64,000 nucleotides of DNA from Herbaspirillum sp. DW155 (GCF_037076565.1 NZ_AP029028.1:2666001-2730000); one strand, 5' to 3'. Counted from the stretch's first letter, positions 25,276-34,943 are shown. Made by a program: numbers and translations. The notes: generated by a model not told the origin, from the sequence alone.

Positions 25276-26352
25276 TCAATGGACACTTCGCGTTAGTGCT
25301 GCAATTTCCTGCTGGATGCCGAAAAATCCGGTCACGAGCCAGCCAATCACCAAGGCCAGGGTAATGATGGAAAAACCGTTCAATACCTTCATCCTCAGCG
25401 AGATGGCCTCTACGCCCTGCTCCATCCATTCATCTGCCAGAAGCCTGAGCGCTTCTGCAAATCCTTTGTATTCCGCATAGACACACAGGTCATCGATGAC
25501 TTCCTTGGACGGAAACTGATACCCCGCATTGCGCAGTGCCTCGCCGCAATTCAGGCCCGAACGCACACCCAGCAAGGCACCGTCCAGTCGTTCGCGCAAC
25601 CAGGGTTGTGCCATCGCTGACAGGCGCAGCAGCGACTTCTCCACCGTCACGCCGGCCGACTGCAAGGCCGAGAACGCGGTAAGGAATCCGCATCCGACCA
25701 TCAGGCGATAGATGGAATAAGGCGGCAGCCGGTCCACCAGGATGCGCAGCGAACCGGTCCAGCGACTCATCGACAGCGCCAGGGCGACCAGCAGTACCAG
25801 CAAGCCCAGCACGGCATAAGCCATCCACTGCTGTACCCACAGCGACATCAGGTACAGCGACCGGGCCGCACCATGCCAGCCGGAGGGATCGATCATGCGG
25901 GTGAACTCGGGGATAACCCGGGTTCCGAACAGGTAGATGTAGACGATCACCAGCGCCAGCACCGATAAGGGATAGGCCAGTCCGCCCAGGATCACCCCCT
26001 TGATCTTCTTGCCTGCCTGCACCACGCTCACCACCGCCATGAGCGTGTGCTCCAGCTTGCCGGACTGTTCGCCGGCCATGATGATCATCTGCTCCGAGCG
26101 CGGCACCCACCATTCCAGACCCTCGGCCAGCAGACGCCCGTTCTGCACCATGCGCCGACAGTCATCCAGGACGATGGCCAGCGGCTCACCCGGCTTCTTG
26201 CCGTGCTCGGAGGCGCGGTCGCGCAACTCTTCCAGGATCTTGAGCAAGGGCAGTCCATGCGAGAGCATCTTGGCGATCTTGCGGTACAGGCTCAACCTGA
26301 CCGTGGCCGTGAATTGGGTCCGGGCCCACCAGCGATTGAGATCACGCAGCAC
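25276..26352 (-). CDS. pilR: Pilus inner-membrane platform protein (PilR/GspF-like)
   Basis: 358 residues of the GspF/PilC fold: two homologous cytoplasmic helical domains, each followed by membrane helices ('LSVLALVIVYIYLFG' at about 140, 'AVLGLLVLLVALAL' near 180, and a C-terminal 'SIITLALVIGWLVTGFFG'). The motif 'MAGEQSGKLEHTL' near residue 93 is typical of the family ('GExSGxL'). It anchors the assembly ATPase at the inner membrane. Its start overlaps the end of pilQ by 11 bases. Confidence 0.85.
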   Translation of the reverse strand: MLRDLNRWWARTQFTATVRLSLYRKIAKMLSHGLPLLKILEELRDRASEHGKKPGEPLAIVLDDCRRMVQNGRLLAEGLEWWVPRSEQMIIMAGEQSGKLEHTLMAVVSVVQAGKKIKGVILGGLAYPLSVLALVIVYIYLFGTRVIPEFTRMIDPSGWHGAARSLYLMSLWVQQWMAYAVLGLLVLLVALALSMSRWTGSLRILVDRLPPYSIYRLMVGCGFLTAFSALQSAGVTVEKSLLRLSAMAQPWLRERLDGALLGVRSGLNCGEALRNAGYQFPSKEVIDDLCVYAEYKGFAEALRLLADEWMEQGVEAISLRMKVLNGFSIITLALVIGWLVTGFFGIQQEIAALTRSVH

Positions 26353-27961
26353 CGTCGGCCTCCACTACGTGCAGGTGAGGTGCGGCGGTCACCGCCGCTT
26401 CCTGGAAATATCCGACCACCTTTTCCGCCATGGCCGGATCGATCAGACCGGCCACGACCTTTTCGAGTGCATGATCGGCGATGCTCCGGCCGCCCAGGGA
26501 TTGCTTCCAGTGGCGCCACGCCTGACATTTCTCGCCCATCCGCAGATGGCGGAAAAAAATCTCGTCCGGCACGATGACCTCGGCAACGACGGTCCGGCCG
26601 ATCGTGCCGCGATGCGAGCAGACCTCACACCCCGGGCCGCAGAGGAAGACGTCCTGCAGACGATCCGGGATCACCTTGCGCAAGCGCGCCAACAAGGCCG
26701 CCGGCACCCGATCCAGGTGCGCCAGCAGTGGCTGCCTGCAATGCGGGCACAGCTGCTTGACCAGGCGCTGGCTGATCAGGCCGGTGATGACGGTGTGGTC
26801 AAGCACCAGGCTCTGCTGCAAGCCCAGATCGACGAGACGGTCCACAATGGCCATGGCACTGTTGGCATGCAGGGTGGTCCAGATCTGGTGGCCTGTCATC
26901 GAGGCACGCAAGGCATTCTGGGCTGAAGCCCGGTCGCGTATCTCGCCGATCATGATGGTGTCCGGGTCGAGCCGCATGGCATTGGAGATCGCCGCCGAGA
27001 ACAGGCGCGAGCGTTCCTCTTCGGTGTGGGCATTGGTCACCGTGGTCTGGACCGCGCCTTCGATCGGATATTCGACCGGATCTTCGATGGTCAGTACGTG
27101 CAGTTTCCCCTCGCTTTCCAGAATCTGCCCGCAGAGCACACGCTGCAGCGTGGTCGACTTGCCCGAGCCTGTAGGCCCGCTGATGATGTTCATGCCGATG
27201 GGCTGCTCCTTCAGACGCTGCAGGTCGCTCACATGCTGGTCGGAGAAGCCCAGCGAGCGCAGGTCCAGGTTCTCGCCCACATCGTTGTACAACAACCGCA
27301 GTACCATCACGCTGCCCTCGTTGGTCGGCACCGTGGCGATGCGCACCCCATACAGTTCCGGCGGCAGCTTGTCACGGTCGGCGATGCTGGCATCCTGGCG
27401 TTCGGTCGGTTTGTAGGAGCTGTCCGACACCGACGTCATGGCACCATACAAGGTCGCCAACAGGCGCTCACCGTACTCGCGGGTCTGTCCCCCCACTGGC
27501 AACAGATCGTTGTGAATGCGGAAATAGATCTCCGTACAATTCTTCCGCACCCGCAGGTGGATGTCCGAGGCCCGCACCCGGCAGGCCTTGTTGAGCATCT
27601 CCTTGGCCGTGACCTGCATCATCGAGTGTTCCTGATTGCGCTCGGCCTGGATCGGCAAGCCATTACTGTTGATGCGACGGATCAGCTCGATGCTGGCCTG
27701 CACTTCCCTGAAGGGATGGCCCATGCGCTCCAGCCGCCCGCGATAGGACAGCACATGCGGATTGAATGCCTGACCGGCCGCCACCAGCAGCCGGCCATCA
27801 CCCAGCAGGCAGAGCAGTTTCTTCTCTTCCGGTCGCGCCTCCAGGCTGCCGGCATTGCTGAGCAGGCCCAGTCCACAGAGTGCCTGCAGATCATCGAGTC
27901 CGAGTGTGGCCTGCCCCTTGCCCGCTGCCTGGCCCTCCTGCCGTTCGGCATGCTGGATCAT
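26342..27961 (-). CDS. pilQ: Pilus assembly ATPase (PilQ/GspE-like)
   Basis: 539 residues. The N-terminal domain is followed by a GspE core: Walker A GPTGSGKST (about 260), Asp box 'VLTIEDPVEYPIEG', Walker B 'TIMIGEIRD', His box 'GHQIWTTLHANSA' and a Cys4 zinc motif ('CPHC' ... 'CEVC'). It drives pilin polymerisation. It begins 4 bases inside the pilP stop (27958-27961), so it is translationally coupled. R64 PilQ is the direct analogue by order and size. Confidence 0.9.
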   Translation of the reverse strand: MIQHAERQEGQAAGKGQATLGLDDLQALCGLGLLSNAGSLEARPEEKKLLCLLGDGRLLVAAGQAFNPHVLSYRGRLERMGHPFREVQASIELIRRINSNGLPIQAERNQEHSMMQVTAKEMLNKACRVRASDIHLRVRKNCTEIYFRIHNDLLPVGGQTREYGERLLATLYGAMTSVSDSSYKPTERQDASIADRDKLPPELYGVRIATVPTNEGSVMVLRLLYNDVGENLDLRSLGFSDQHVSDLQRLKEQPIGMNIISGPTGSGKSTTLQRVLCGQILESEGKLHVLTIEDPVEYPIEGAVQTTVTNAHTEEERSRLFSAAISNAMRLDPDTIMIGEIRDRASAQNALRASMTGHQIWTTLHANSAMAIVDRLVDLGLQQSLVLDHTVITGLISQRLVKQLCPHCRQPLLAHLDRVPAALLARLRKVIPDRLQDVFLCGPGCEVCSHRGTIGRTVVAEVIVPDEIFFRHLRMGEKCQAWRHWKQSLGGRSIADHALEKVVAGLIDPAMAEKVVGYFQEAAVTAAPHLHVVEADGAA

Positions 27962-28461
27962 CGCGCAGCACTCCTGGCTGGCGCGGCAGGCATACCCAGT
28001 GCCGTGCCCGCGTAAGCGCCGTTGAAGACCGCGCTCTGCGGTGCATAGGTTCCCAGGCGGATACGCTGATTGGACTTGGACATCACCACGACCTCGCGTG
28101 GCGTCACCGAGACCACTTTCATGCCATTGGACAAGGTATCTCCCTGCTGGACATCGACGATGCTGCCGTCACTGAGCTGCAGGGTGGCGAAAATCTTGCT
28201 GCCCACGCCTTCGATGGCGCGGATCACCGGGTCACCCACCACCACGGGCTGGGTGATGGCAGCGGTCATGTTTTGCTTCACGGCGATCTCATTCTGTCGC
28301 GTGACGATGTTGGACTGGATCTCCAGCTGTCGTTCTCGGGCCTTCAATACCAGGGTTTCCGCTTCGATCCGCGTGAGGCTCTCGGAGACGTTTTCAGCCG
28401 AGGCCGACATCACATGCAGCGCGGTGGCTGCGACCCAGATCAGCGCCAGATTATTTTGCAT
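27958..28461 (-). CDS. pilP: PilP-like type IVb pilus biogenesis protein
   Basis: 167 residues from the ATG at 28461 with a signal peptide ('LALIWVAATALHVMSASA'). It continues with a helical stretch ('RIEAETLVLKARERQLE') and a small beta domain like the PilP/GspC HR region ('LSDGSIVDVQQGDTLSNGMKVVSVT'). It is periplasmic and links the inner-membrane complex to the secretin. It overlaps pilO by 11 bases and pilQ by 4. Confidence 0.8.
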   Translation of the reverse strand: MQNNLALIWVAATALHVMSASAENVSESLTRIEAETLVLKARERQLEIQSNIVTRQNEIAVKQNMTAAITQPVVVGDPVIRAIEGVGSKIFATLQLSDGSIVDVQQGDTLSNGMKVVSVTPREVVVMSKSNQRIRLGTYAPQSAVFNGAYAGTALGMPAAPARSAAR

Positions 28462-29737
28462 AGATCGTTCCCTCCAGGGACCACTCGGCCCCGTGATAAA
28501 CAAGTTTTTCGACCCGGACGCCCGGGCGGCTGAGCATGGTGGCGATGTCGGTCGGTGCCATGCCATGGGCATTGATGGAAAAAAGGAAAGAGCGCCATCC
28601 CGGCTGCCACTGCTGTTGTTGCGGCTGTTGCGGTTGTTGCTGTGCCTGCAGCTTCAGCGGCGCGACCGCGCTCACCTTGATGGGCAGACCGATGGCCTGG
28701 AAGCGCGACATCAGCCCTTCCAGGGTGGGCTGCGCCTCGCCCAGCACATCGTTGTCACCGCTTGCCATCGACAGGGGGTGGACATAGCTGGCCTTGTCGC
28801 CGCTGGCATCGACAATGGCGTCCGGCACCTGGGCGCGCAGCAGGGCGATGGTCGAATCGCCGCGCTGCCAGCTGTAGCTTTGTCGCTCCGGTGTGCAGAG
28901 GTAACTTTCAAGCTGCCAGCCGCCTGCGGTCAGATGATCGAACTGATGCATGCAGGTCTTTACCATCACTGCCGGCAACGGGATGTGCGACCAGGGATGC
29001 GCGGCGGCCTGGGCCTCGCGCTGGATCTGCTCGCGCGCACGGGCGATGGCCTGCTCGTTTTCTTGTTCCGCCTGCTTTTGCTGGTAATAGCGCCAGCCCA
29101 GCCATCCGCCCGCGGCCACCAGCAGGGCGGCCGCGGCCCCCGCTACAGTGGGCAGCCAGGACGGCACGCCGTCGATCTGATACAGGCGCCACCACTTGTG
29201 CACGCGAATGCTGCCGTCCTTCTTGCGCGGGATCAGGGTGGCGATGGTGCGGGCGTTGAAATTGTGGAAGCCCATATCGGCCAGCTCGGGCTCGCCGATG
29301 ACCACATTCCATCCTCCCAGCGCATAGTCGGAATGCAGCCGGTCCAGCACCTCCTCCTTCTCGCCCACGAAGTCGCCGTTGGGCAGGAAGTTGGCGTCGC
29401 GCACGGCCAGGTACAGCCACTTCCCGTCCGGGAGCATGAACACCCCCAGCCAGTTGTGGACCGCCTGCTGCTCACCATCGTAGAAGGCCCCCTCGATGGC
29501 CAGCGTCTTGGAGACGATCGCCGCCAGCGAGAACATCCCGCAACGCCCGCCCTCCCGGCTATGCGCAAAACCGGCCTGGGCGGTGGAGTGATCCATGCGG
29601 ATGACCAGCAGATCGGAATCGATCTTGCGGCCGAGGTCGATGGCCTCCTTCTTCAGTTCGCGCGGACGCGACAGGGACTGCCAGAAAAGCCCGCAGACGA
29701 AGCGGTGCTTTTCTATCTGGGTGACATAGCTCGCCAT
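28451..29737 (-). CDS. pilO: PilO-like type IVb pilus accessory protein
   Basis: 428 residues, bitopic: a cytoplasmic N-terminal domain (about 1-190, with 'KHRFVCGLFWQSLSRPREL' near the start), one membrane helix ('LPTVAGAAAALLVAAGGWLG' near 195) followed by a coiled-coil ('QQKQAEQENEQAIARARE'), then a periplasmic domain. This matches R64 PilO2. A Gln-rich stretch lies near 385-395. It lies between pilN and pilP with short spacing, in the same operon. Confidence 0.8.
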   Translation of the reverse strand: MASYVTQIEKHRFVCGLFWQSLSRPRELKKEAIDLGRKIDSDLLVIRMDHSTAQAGFAHSREGGRCGMFSLAAIVSKTLAIEGAFYDGEQQAVHNWLGVFMLPDGKWLYLAVRDANFLPNGDFVGEKEEVLDRLHSDYALGGWNVVIGEPELADMGFHNFNARTIATLIPRKKDGSIRVHKWWRLYQIDGVPSWLPTVAGAAAALLVAAGGWLGWRYYQQKQAEQENEQAIARAREQIQREAQAAAHPWSHIPLPAVMVKTCMHQFDHLTAGGWQLESYLCTPERQSYSWQRGDSTIALLRAQVPDAIVDASGDKASYVHPLSMASGDNDVLGEAQPTLEGLMSRFQAIGLPIKVSAVAPLKLQAQQQPQQPQQQQWQPGWRSFLFSINAHGMAPTDIATMLSRPGVRVEKLVYHGAEWSLEGTIYAK

Positions 29738-29754
29738 GGCTCGGGTCCTGTTCC

Positions 29755-31482
29755 TCAGATCGCGGCCATGGCCACCGGCGTGATCAGCACAACGATGATT
29801 TCCTTGTTGTTCTGGCCATTGACGCCGCCACCGAGGAGGAAATTCCTGGGCGTGCCCACGCCTTTGAAATCGAGGTTGTCATCGGTCTGTTCAAAGCCGC
29901 TGATGATGAGGGTCTCGTTGGACTTCATGGCGACACGCTGCAGGAAATTGCGGGTATCGAGTTCAGGGGATTCGATACGGCTGCCATTGCTTTCGATCTG
30001 CCGGATGCCGCGCAAGGTGGAGATGTCAGTGGAGAACTGCAGCATCACCGTGCCATTGGTCAGCACGTGCGGCAGGATGCTCATGTTGAAGCCGGCCGTC
30101 ACTACCCCCGGGATCAGCGTGGTGGTGGTGCCGACCTGCGCCACGATCGACGTCTGCGAAGATTGCAGGTAACTGGTCTGGCGCGCCACCTGCACCGGTA
30201 CGGGCTGGTTGTTGAGGGTCACGACCGAGGCGGTGGTCTGACGACGCACCTTGCCCTGTTCGGACAAGGCATTGATCACCGCCGTAGTGCCGGAGAACTT
30301 GGAGGAGCCGACGATACCCGCCGTGAAATTGCCGGAGCCCGGCGAGGCTGGCGTAAAGCTGTTGCTGATGCCGAAGTTCCGGTTCAGGCTGTTGTAGACC
30401 GCACTCCAGTTGATGCCGTATTCGTCGGAATGCGACAGACTCACCGACAGCACCGTGACATTGATGGCGATCTGGCGTGACAGCGCCTTGTTCTCGCCAT
30501 CGATATAGGCGGCGATCTTGTCCAGGGAATCCGGTGTATCGACGACCGTGATGGCCCCGGTGGCAGGCGAGGCCAGTACCTTGCCATAGGGCGAGAGCAT
30601 GACCTTGATGGCATTCTCGATACCACTGTAGACCGACAGCTTCGAAGCGACCCCGGTGTTCTGGGAATTGTTGGCCGATACGGCGCTGCCACTGGAAGTC
30701 GTGCTGCCCCCGCCACTGCTGCCCCCTCCGGAGACGCCGCCGGTGGAGGTGGCACCGCTGGTAACGGTGGCCGTGAAGGTGGAGTCGCCCGGAATGGCAT
30801 TGATCTGGAAGTTGCGCGACTCCGTGTGGAAGAACTGAATTGTCCCGTCGACGTATTTCCATGAGACGCCGAACCGCGCAGCGGCGGTATCAAGCAGCCC
30901 CTTGAGCGAACCATTGGCATAGGAAATCCGTACGCCCGTCGACGCATCTGCCGGCAGGGACAGCAATTGCGGCGTCGGTGCAGAGGGCAGCGGCAGGCGT
31001 GCGGCATTACCCGCCGCCGCGCCGGGTGCTGCCCCCGGGCCATTCTCGCCGGGCAAACCAGGCGGCAGCGGCTGCGTAGCATTGAACCCGGCCGCGCCGG
31101 GGCGATTGCGGAATGCCATGCCGGCCACTTCCTGGGTATCGGCCGTAACCCGGCTGGGAATGCCGGTGCGCAAGGTGATGCGCTCGGCCAGTTCGCTCAG
31201 CGAATAGAGGGTGCGATCAAAGGTGGTGGGTTCGTAGAAGATGGGCGGCAGCGCCGGTTGCCCCAGCTTGACCACGTTCTTGCCCAACCAGATTCCGCTA
31301 TCGTGGGTCACCAGTGGCGTGGACGGCATCACCGCGCCTGGTGCGGTGCGACCGACTTCCTTGACCAGGCTTGCGGTCTTGTCGGTGGTGGCATCGATAT
31401 CGTTTTCCATCTGGTGCAGCGCGGTGCATCCGCCCATGACGACGACCAACGGTGCCAGCGCCCAGTATTTTGCCTTCATCAT
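29755..31482 (-). CDS. pilN: Type IVb pilus secretin lipoprotein (PilN-like)
   Basis: 575 residues. Lipoprotein signal 'PLVVVMGGCTAL' (lipid Cys near 19), a conserved 'ALPPIFYEP' block, a Gly/Ser-rich linker near 240-270, and a C-terminal secretin domain ('VQVARQTSYLQSS', 'MSILPHVLTNGTVMLQFS', 'ETLIISGFEQ'). It forms the outer-membrane pore for the pilus, as R64 PilN and BfpB do. It overlaps the TcpQ-like gene by 4 bases. The T3SS secretin gene hrcC lies 0.9 kb away upstream, so two secretins for different machines are encoded side by side. Confidence 0.9.
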   Translation of the reverse strand: MMKAKYWALAPLVVVMGGCTALHQMENDIDATTDKTASLVKEVGRTAPGAVMPSTPLVTHDSGIWLGKNVVKLGQPALPPIFYEPTTFDRTLYSLSELAERITLRTGIPSRVTADTQEVAGMAFRNRPGAAGFNATQPLPPGLPGENGPGAAPGAAAGNAARLPLPSAPTPQLLSLPADASTGVRISYANGSLKGLLDTAAARFGVSWKYVDGTIQFFHTESRNFQINAIPGDSTFTATVTSGATSTGGVSGGGSSGGGSTTSSGSAVSANNSQNTGVASKLSVYSGIENAIKVMLSPYGKVLASPATGAITVVDTPDSLDKIAAYIDGENKALSRQIAINVTVLSVSLSHSDEYGINWSAVYNSLNRNFGISNSFTPASPGSGNFTAGIVGSSKFSGTTAVINALSEQGKVRRQTTASVVTLNNQPVPVQVARQTSYLQSSQTSIVAQVGTTTTLIPGVVTAGFNMSILPHVLTNGTVMLQFSTDISTLRGIRQIESNGSRIESPELDTRNFLQRVAMKSNETLIISGFEQTDDNLDFKGVGTPRNFLLGGGVNGQNNKEIIVVLITPVAMAAI

Positions 31483-32099
31483 TCCGCTCCCTTGGCCGTG
31501 ATACGCAAGACCTTGTTACCTTGATAGAACATGGCTTTCATCGGGATCTCGGCACTTTCCATGCCGCGTGTGACGGCCCCGACCGCTTCCTCGAAACTGC
31601 CATGGACAGTGGTACGGGTCTCGACCGCGTAGTCCACCGGCAGCTCCCACACCAGTTGCCAGCCAGCCTTGCTGGCCCAGCGTGCCAGGGCGGCATTGAG
31701 GGTCTTGTCAGAGACGATGATTTCCCAGGTCTCCTGCGCATCCGGCGCCGTCGGACTCTGCGGCAGCGCTGCCGGCAGCTGCTCCACATCCGCTGCGGGC
31801 GCGATGGCGCCGCCATTCTTGCCCTTCCCGGTTGCCCGCGTCTTCTGACCATCCAGCTTGGCCAGCATGATCACGCCATTGTCGCCGGCGGCCAGCCCCG
31901 TCGCGGTATCGCAGTCATCGGAGAAGCCGCCGTCGCCCGCCAGCAGGTCGAACCGGCCCGTCACGGGGAACAGATGCTCGGTGGAGGTCTGCGCATGGGC
32001 TGGCTGCATGCTACCGGCCAGCAGCGTGCAACCCAGCGTAAAGGAGAAAATACTTAGTACTCTGCTCATGCATTTGTAAGTAATTTGTTCTGAATACAT
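31479..32099 (-). CDS. TcpQ/PilL-C-like pilus protein
   Basis: 206 residues, signal peptide ('IFSFTLGCTLLAGSMQPAHA'), a low-complexity middle, and a C-terminal domain of the TcpQ/PilL type ('WEIIVSDKTLNAALARWAS' ... 'TVHGSFEEAVGAVTRGM'), which helps the secretin reach the outer membrane. The ATG at 32099 has AAGGG at a good distance. It is the first gene of the pilus operon, which then runs without large gaps to 22.1 kb. Confidence 0.75.
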   Translation of the reverse strand: MYSEQITYKCMSRVLSIFSFTLGCTLLAGSMQPAHAQTSTEHLFPVTGRFDLLAGDGGFSDDCDTATGLAAGDNGVIMLAKLDGQKTRATGKGKNGGAIAPAADVEQLPAALPQSPTAPDAQETWEIIVSDKTLNAALARWASKAGWQLVWELPVDYAVETRTTVHGSFEEAVGAVTRGMESAEIPMKAMFYQGNKVLRITAKGAE

Positions 32100-32423
32100 G
32101 ACTAACCCTTATGCGTCATTTGGTTGATTTCTTCACCGCCCGATGCTCTTGTCAGGGTGTTGCGGCGATACAGAAAGTGGCATCTGTCCGCAATTTTCCT
32201 CGAGACTGGCTGAGCGACCTTTACCTTGCTGGCTTCTGTTTGTTTGATTTCTTGTTGATAGTAAAGAAGATTCAAGACGGAGATTCTCAAAAAATATGAC
32301 CGGCATTTTCTTAGAATCCTCCCCGGTATTTCTTAAAAAGACCGAACGTTCGCTTCCTCATCAAATCGTTCTCAAGGCCCGTTGCCCTCTTCTGCAACAA
32401 GGTTGTCACCATTCCGTAATTAC
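32100..32423. other. Intergenic region between hrcC and the pilus operon
   Basis: 324 bases, more AT-rich than the surrounding genes, with no convincing ORF. It should hold the hrcC terminator and the pilus promoter. No hrp-box match is present, so the pilus operon is probably not directly HrpL-driven. Confidence 0.5.
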
Positions 32424-34526
32424 CTACATCATTCCGACGCCGGCGGGTCGCTTGCACTGGACCCGCGTTCGTGTGGGCAGGCGCAAGCCGTTGCCAATGG
32501 GGCTGAAAGGGCCAGCTGCAGCAGTGCTTACCGGAGCGGCAGGGGTATCGGATGCGGTGGTGGCCGCCGCGGTGGCGGGCGTCGCGCTGGCCACTGTCGT
32601 CTCGCTCGCACCAGCGGCATGCGGTGGCGGTCCTACCGGCAGCACGGGGCCGGTCGTGGTGCCGGGGATGCCTGGAGGCAGCGCAGGCATCGGTGCGGCT
32701 GGCGCACCCGGCATTGTTCCTGGCGCAGCGGGAGTGGCGGGAGTGGCCGGCGCAGCCGATTGGTCAGGCGACTTTTCGCGCAATGCCCTGGTCGTGGACA
32801 CATCCAGACCGTCGGTGCCGGTGATGCGCGGCGTGATGAGGAACAGTCGTTCCTTGGTGCTGGTGGACTGCGATTCACTGCGGAACAGCCCGCCCAACAC
32901 CGGCAGGTCTCCCAGCACCGGCACCTTCTGCTTGTTCTTGCTCAATGCCTCGGCGCGATAGCCGCCGATCATCAGGGTCTGCTGCGAGTCGATGATGGCC
33001 TGGGTGCTGATGGTCGAGCGGGTGACGCTGGTCGATACCGTATTGTTGGGATTGCCGCTGTTGCCGCTGTCATTGCTGTCCAAGGAGCCATCTTCGATGT
33101 CGACCTCCAGTCTCACCCGCGTCTGCCCGCCATCATGGATGATGCGCGGGATCACGCGCAGCTTGGTCCCGGCGGTGATGTCGGCGAGGTCGGCCACGCG
33201 CTCGCCCACCAGCGACACGTAGGCGCTACGGCTGAGGTCGAGCACGGCCGCCACGTTGTCCAGGGTCAGTACCGTGGGCGTGGCCAGGACGTGGGCATCG
33301 CCATTGGATTCCATGGCCTTGAGCCGCGCATAGAAGCGGGCGGCATTGCTGATGAGCAGCGTGGCGCCGGGCAATGGCAGGTTCATGCCTTCCGAGGCGG
33401 CGGTAGTGGCATTGATGGTGCTGTTGACCGCGCCGGCGCGCACGCCCCATTCCACGCCCATGTCGGAGAGCTTGCTGCGATCGATATCGACGATGAGGGC
33501 CTCGATCTCGATCTGCTGCGGCTGGACATCCAGTTCGGCGATCAGCGAGGCATACATGTCGCGCTTGTTGATGTTGTCGTAGATCATGATGGCATTAAGG
33601 CTGGGATCGGCTTCGATGCGCGGACGTCCCTCCTCTTCGCTGGCACGTCCGGAGTCACCGGTACCACCGCTGCGGCCACCGTCCATCGCGCCTCCCGGCA
33701 TCATCAGGTTGTTGCCATTGCCCACGGGCGCAGAAAACAGCGGCCCCAGTCCTTCGCCGGTGCTCTCGCCGATGGCGGCGCGCTCATTTTTGGGCTGGCG
33801 CGATCGTTTATTGCTGGCGGCATCGAAGCGTGGCGTAGAACCGCTCAATTTCTCGCCACTGTTGGGACCGAACAGCAGGTTGCTGAGGATGGTCTTGATG
33901 CCGGGGATGGTCTCGGTCTTGCCGCGCGAGGTGATGACACGATCCATCGCCGTGGCGTACTTGAGGCGGAACATCATGATCTGCCGTCCCTTGCGGGGCA
34001 CTTTTTTGTCGCTGGCGGGCAGCAGCACATTACGCGCCAGATCGACATAGCTGCGCGGGCCGCTGACGATGACCACGCCCTCGTCCGGCAGCTCGCCCCA
34101 GCCGAAACGCTCGTCATACAGACCCAGCCCGACCAGCGCAGCCTTGGCGTCCTGCACGGCATCCTCGCCCACCTCCAGCCGCTCGGAGGTGTTGTCGCTG
34201 GCCGAGGCGACGTAGAGGGTGTTGTTGTAGACGAACCAGCGAAACTTGTAGGTCGCTCCGAGCCGGTTGAGAAACTCGATACCGTTGTCGGCTTTGAGCC
34301 GCCCTTTCACCAGGCGGTCGCCCTCGCCGCTCATCGACAGCCGCACCCCATAGGTACGGGAGAAATCCTCCAGTACACCATTGAGCGTCATGCCGTTGGC
34401 ATTGATAGAAAAGCCGCTGTCCTTCCATGCTGCCGGCACGGCTGCATGCAGTGTCGTCCCCCACAGCAGCAACGCCGCCAGCAAGATGCCCATGCCCCAC
34501 GATTTGATCCACTCGCGGCTATTCAT
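32424..34526 (-). CDS. hrcC: T3SS outer-membrane secretin HrcC (SctC)
   Basis: 700 residues. Signal peptide ('GILLAALLLWGTTLHA'), N-terminal N0/N1 domains ('VLEDFSRTYGVRLSMSG', 'VIVSGPRSYVDLARNVLLP'), an N3 domain, and a secretin core ('LATPTVLTLDNVAAVLDLS', 'LRVIPRII', 'IDSQQTLMIGGYR', 'VPVLGDLPVLGGLFRS', 'ERLFLITPRI'). The last about 120 residues are a Pro/Ala/Thr-rich tail, longer than usual. It forms the outer ring of the injectisome. Its start overlaps hrpG by 4 bases. No hrpT lipoprotein or hrpV follows, unlike in P. syringae. Confidence 0.95.
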   Translation of the reverse strand: MNSREWIKSWGMGILLAALLLWGTTLHAAVPAAWKDSGFSINANGMTLNGVLEDFSRTYGVRLSMSGEGDRLVKGRLKADNGIEFLNRLGATYKFRWFVYNNTLYVASASDNTSERLEVGEDAVQDAKAALVGLGLYDERFGWGELPDEGVVIVSGPRSYVDLARNVLLPASDKKVPRKGRQIMMFRLKYATAMDRVITSRGKTETIPGIKTILSNLLFGPNSGEKLSGSTPRFDAASNKRSRQPKNERAAIGESTGEGLGPLFSAPVGNGNNLMMPGGAMDGGRSGGTGDSGRASEEEGRPRIEADPSLNAIMIYDNINKRDMYASLIAELDVQPQQIEIEALIVDIDRSKLSDMGVEWGVRAGAVNSTINATTAASEGMNLPLPGATLLISNAARFYARLKAMESNGDAHVLATPTVLTLDNVAAVLDLSRSAYVSLVGERVADLADITAGTKLRVIPRIIHDGGQTRVRLEVDIEDGSLDSNDSGNSGNPNNTVSTSVTRSTISTQAIIDSQQTLMIGGYRAEALSKNKQKVPVLGDLPVLGGLFRSESQSTSTKERLFLITPRITGTDGLDVSTTRALREKSPDQSAAPATPATPAAPGTMPGAPAAPMPALPPGIPGTTTGPVLPVGPPPHAAGASETTVASATPATAAATTASDTPAAPVSTAAAGPFSPIGNGLRLPTRTRVQCKRPAGVGMM

Positions 34527-34939
34527 TTCATTCCCCCGGACTGAGACAACAGTTTGTAGAAGCGTTCTTCATCGCGCCTGGTGCGCTTGTCATGGCCGGC
34601 AGGGGCGCGGGACAGGGCGGCGCGCCACAAGGCCAGCTGGTTGAGCAGCTGCTCCAGCGGCTCTGCCAGGTCATGCCAGCCACTTGCACCGGCCACCCAG
34701 CGCGACAGCACCAGTCCGCCTTCCGGCTCCCAGGCCAGACCTGCTTCGAATTCTCTGGCGCTCTGGAAACTCACGCGCATGGTCTCGGCCAATGCACTGT
34801 CGCTGGGTCGGCCGCCGAGGTAGACGCCCAGCTCGGCACCTTCCTGGCGTACCCGCAAAAACACCGTCTCACCATCGATGACGACCGGTTCATCCAGCGG
34901 CAGGGTCTGCAGCCAGTGGTCTGGGCTCTCGGTGGACAT
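34523..34939 (-). CDS. hrpG: HrpG-like T3SS protein
   Basis: 138 residues, acidic and Leu-rich, no membrane segment. Position directly between hrpF-like and hrcC, length and overlap with hrcC match P. syringae HrpG, a chaperone-like regulator of the HrpV/HrpS circuit. The sequence has the alternation of a CesT-type fold ('ETVFLRVRQEGAELGVYLGG', 'GGLVLSRWVAGASGWHDL'). The assignment depends mostly on synteny. Confidence 0.65.
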   Translation of the reverse strand: MSTESPDHWLQTLPLDEPVVIDGETVFLRVRQEGAELGVYLGGRPSDSALAETMRVSFQSAREFEAGLAWEPEGGLVLSRWVAGASGWHDLAEPLEQLLNQLALWRAALSRAPAGHDKRTRRDEERFYKLLSQSGGMK

Positions 34940-34943
34940 CGTG

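Noticed and set aside
32102..32290. 62-codon minus-strand ORF upstream of the pilus operon
   Set aside because: No ribosome-binding site or family features; overlaps the likely promoter region.
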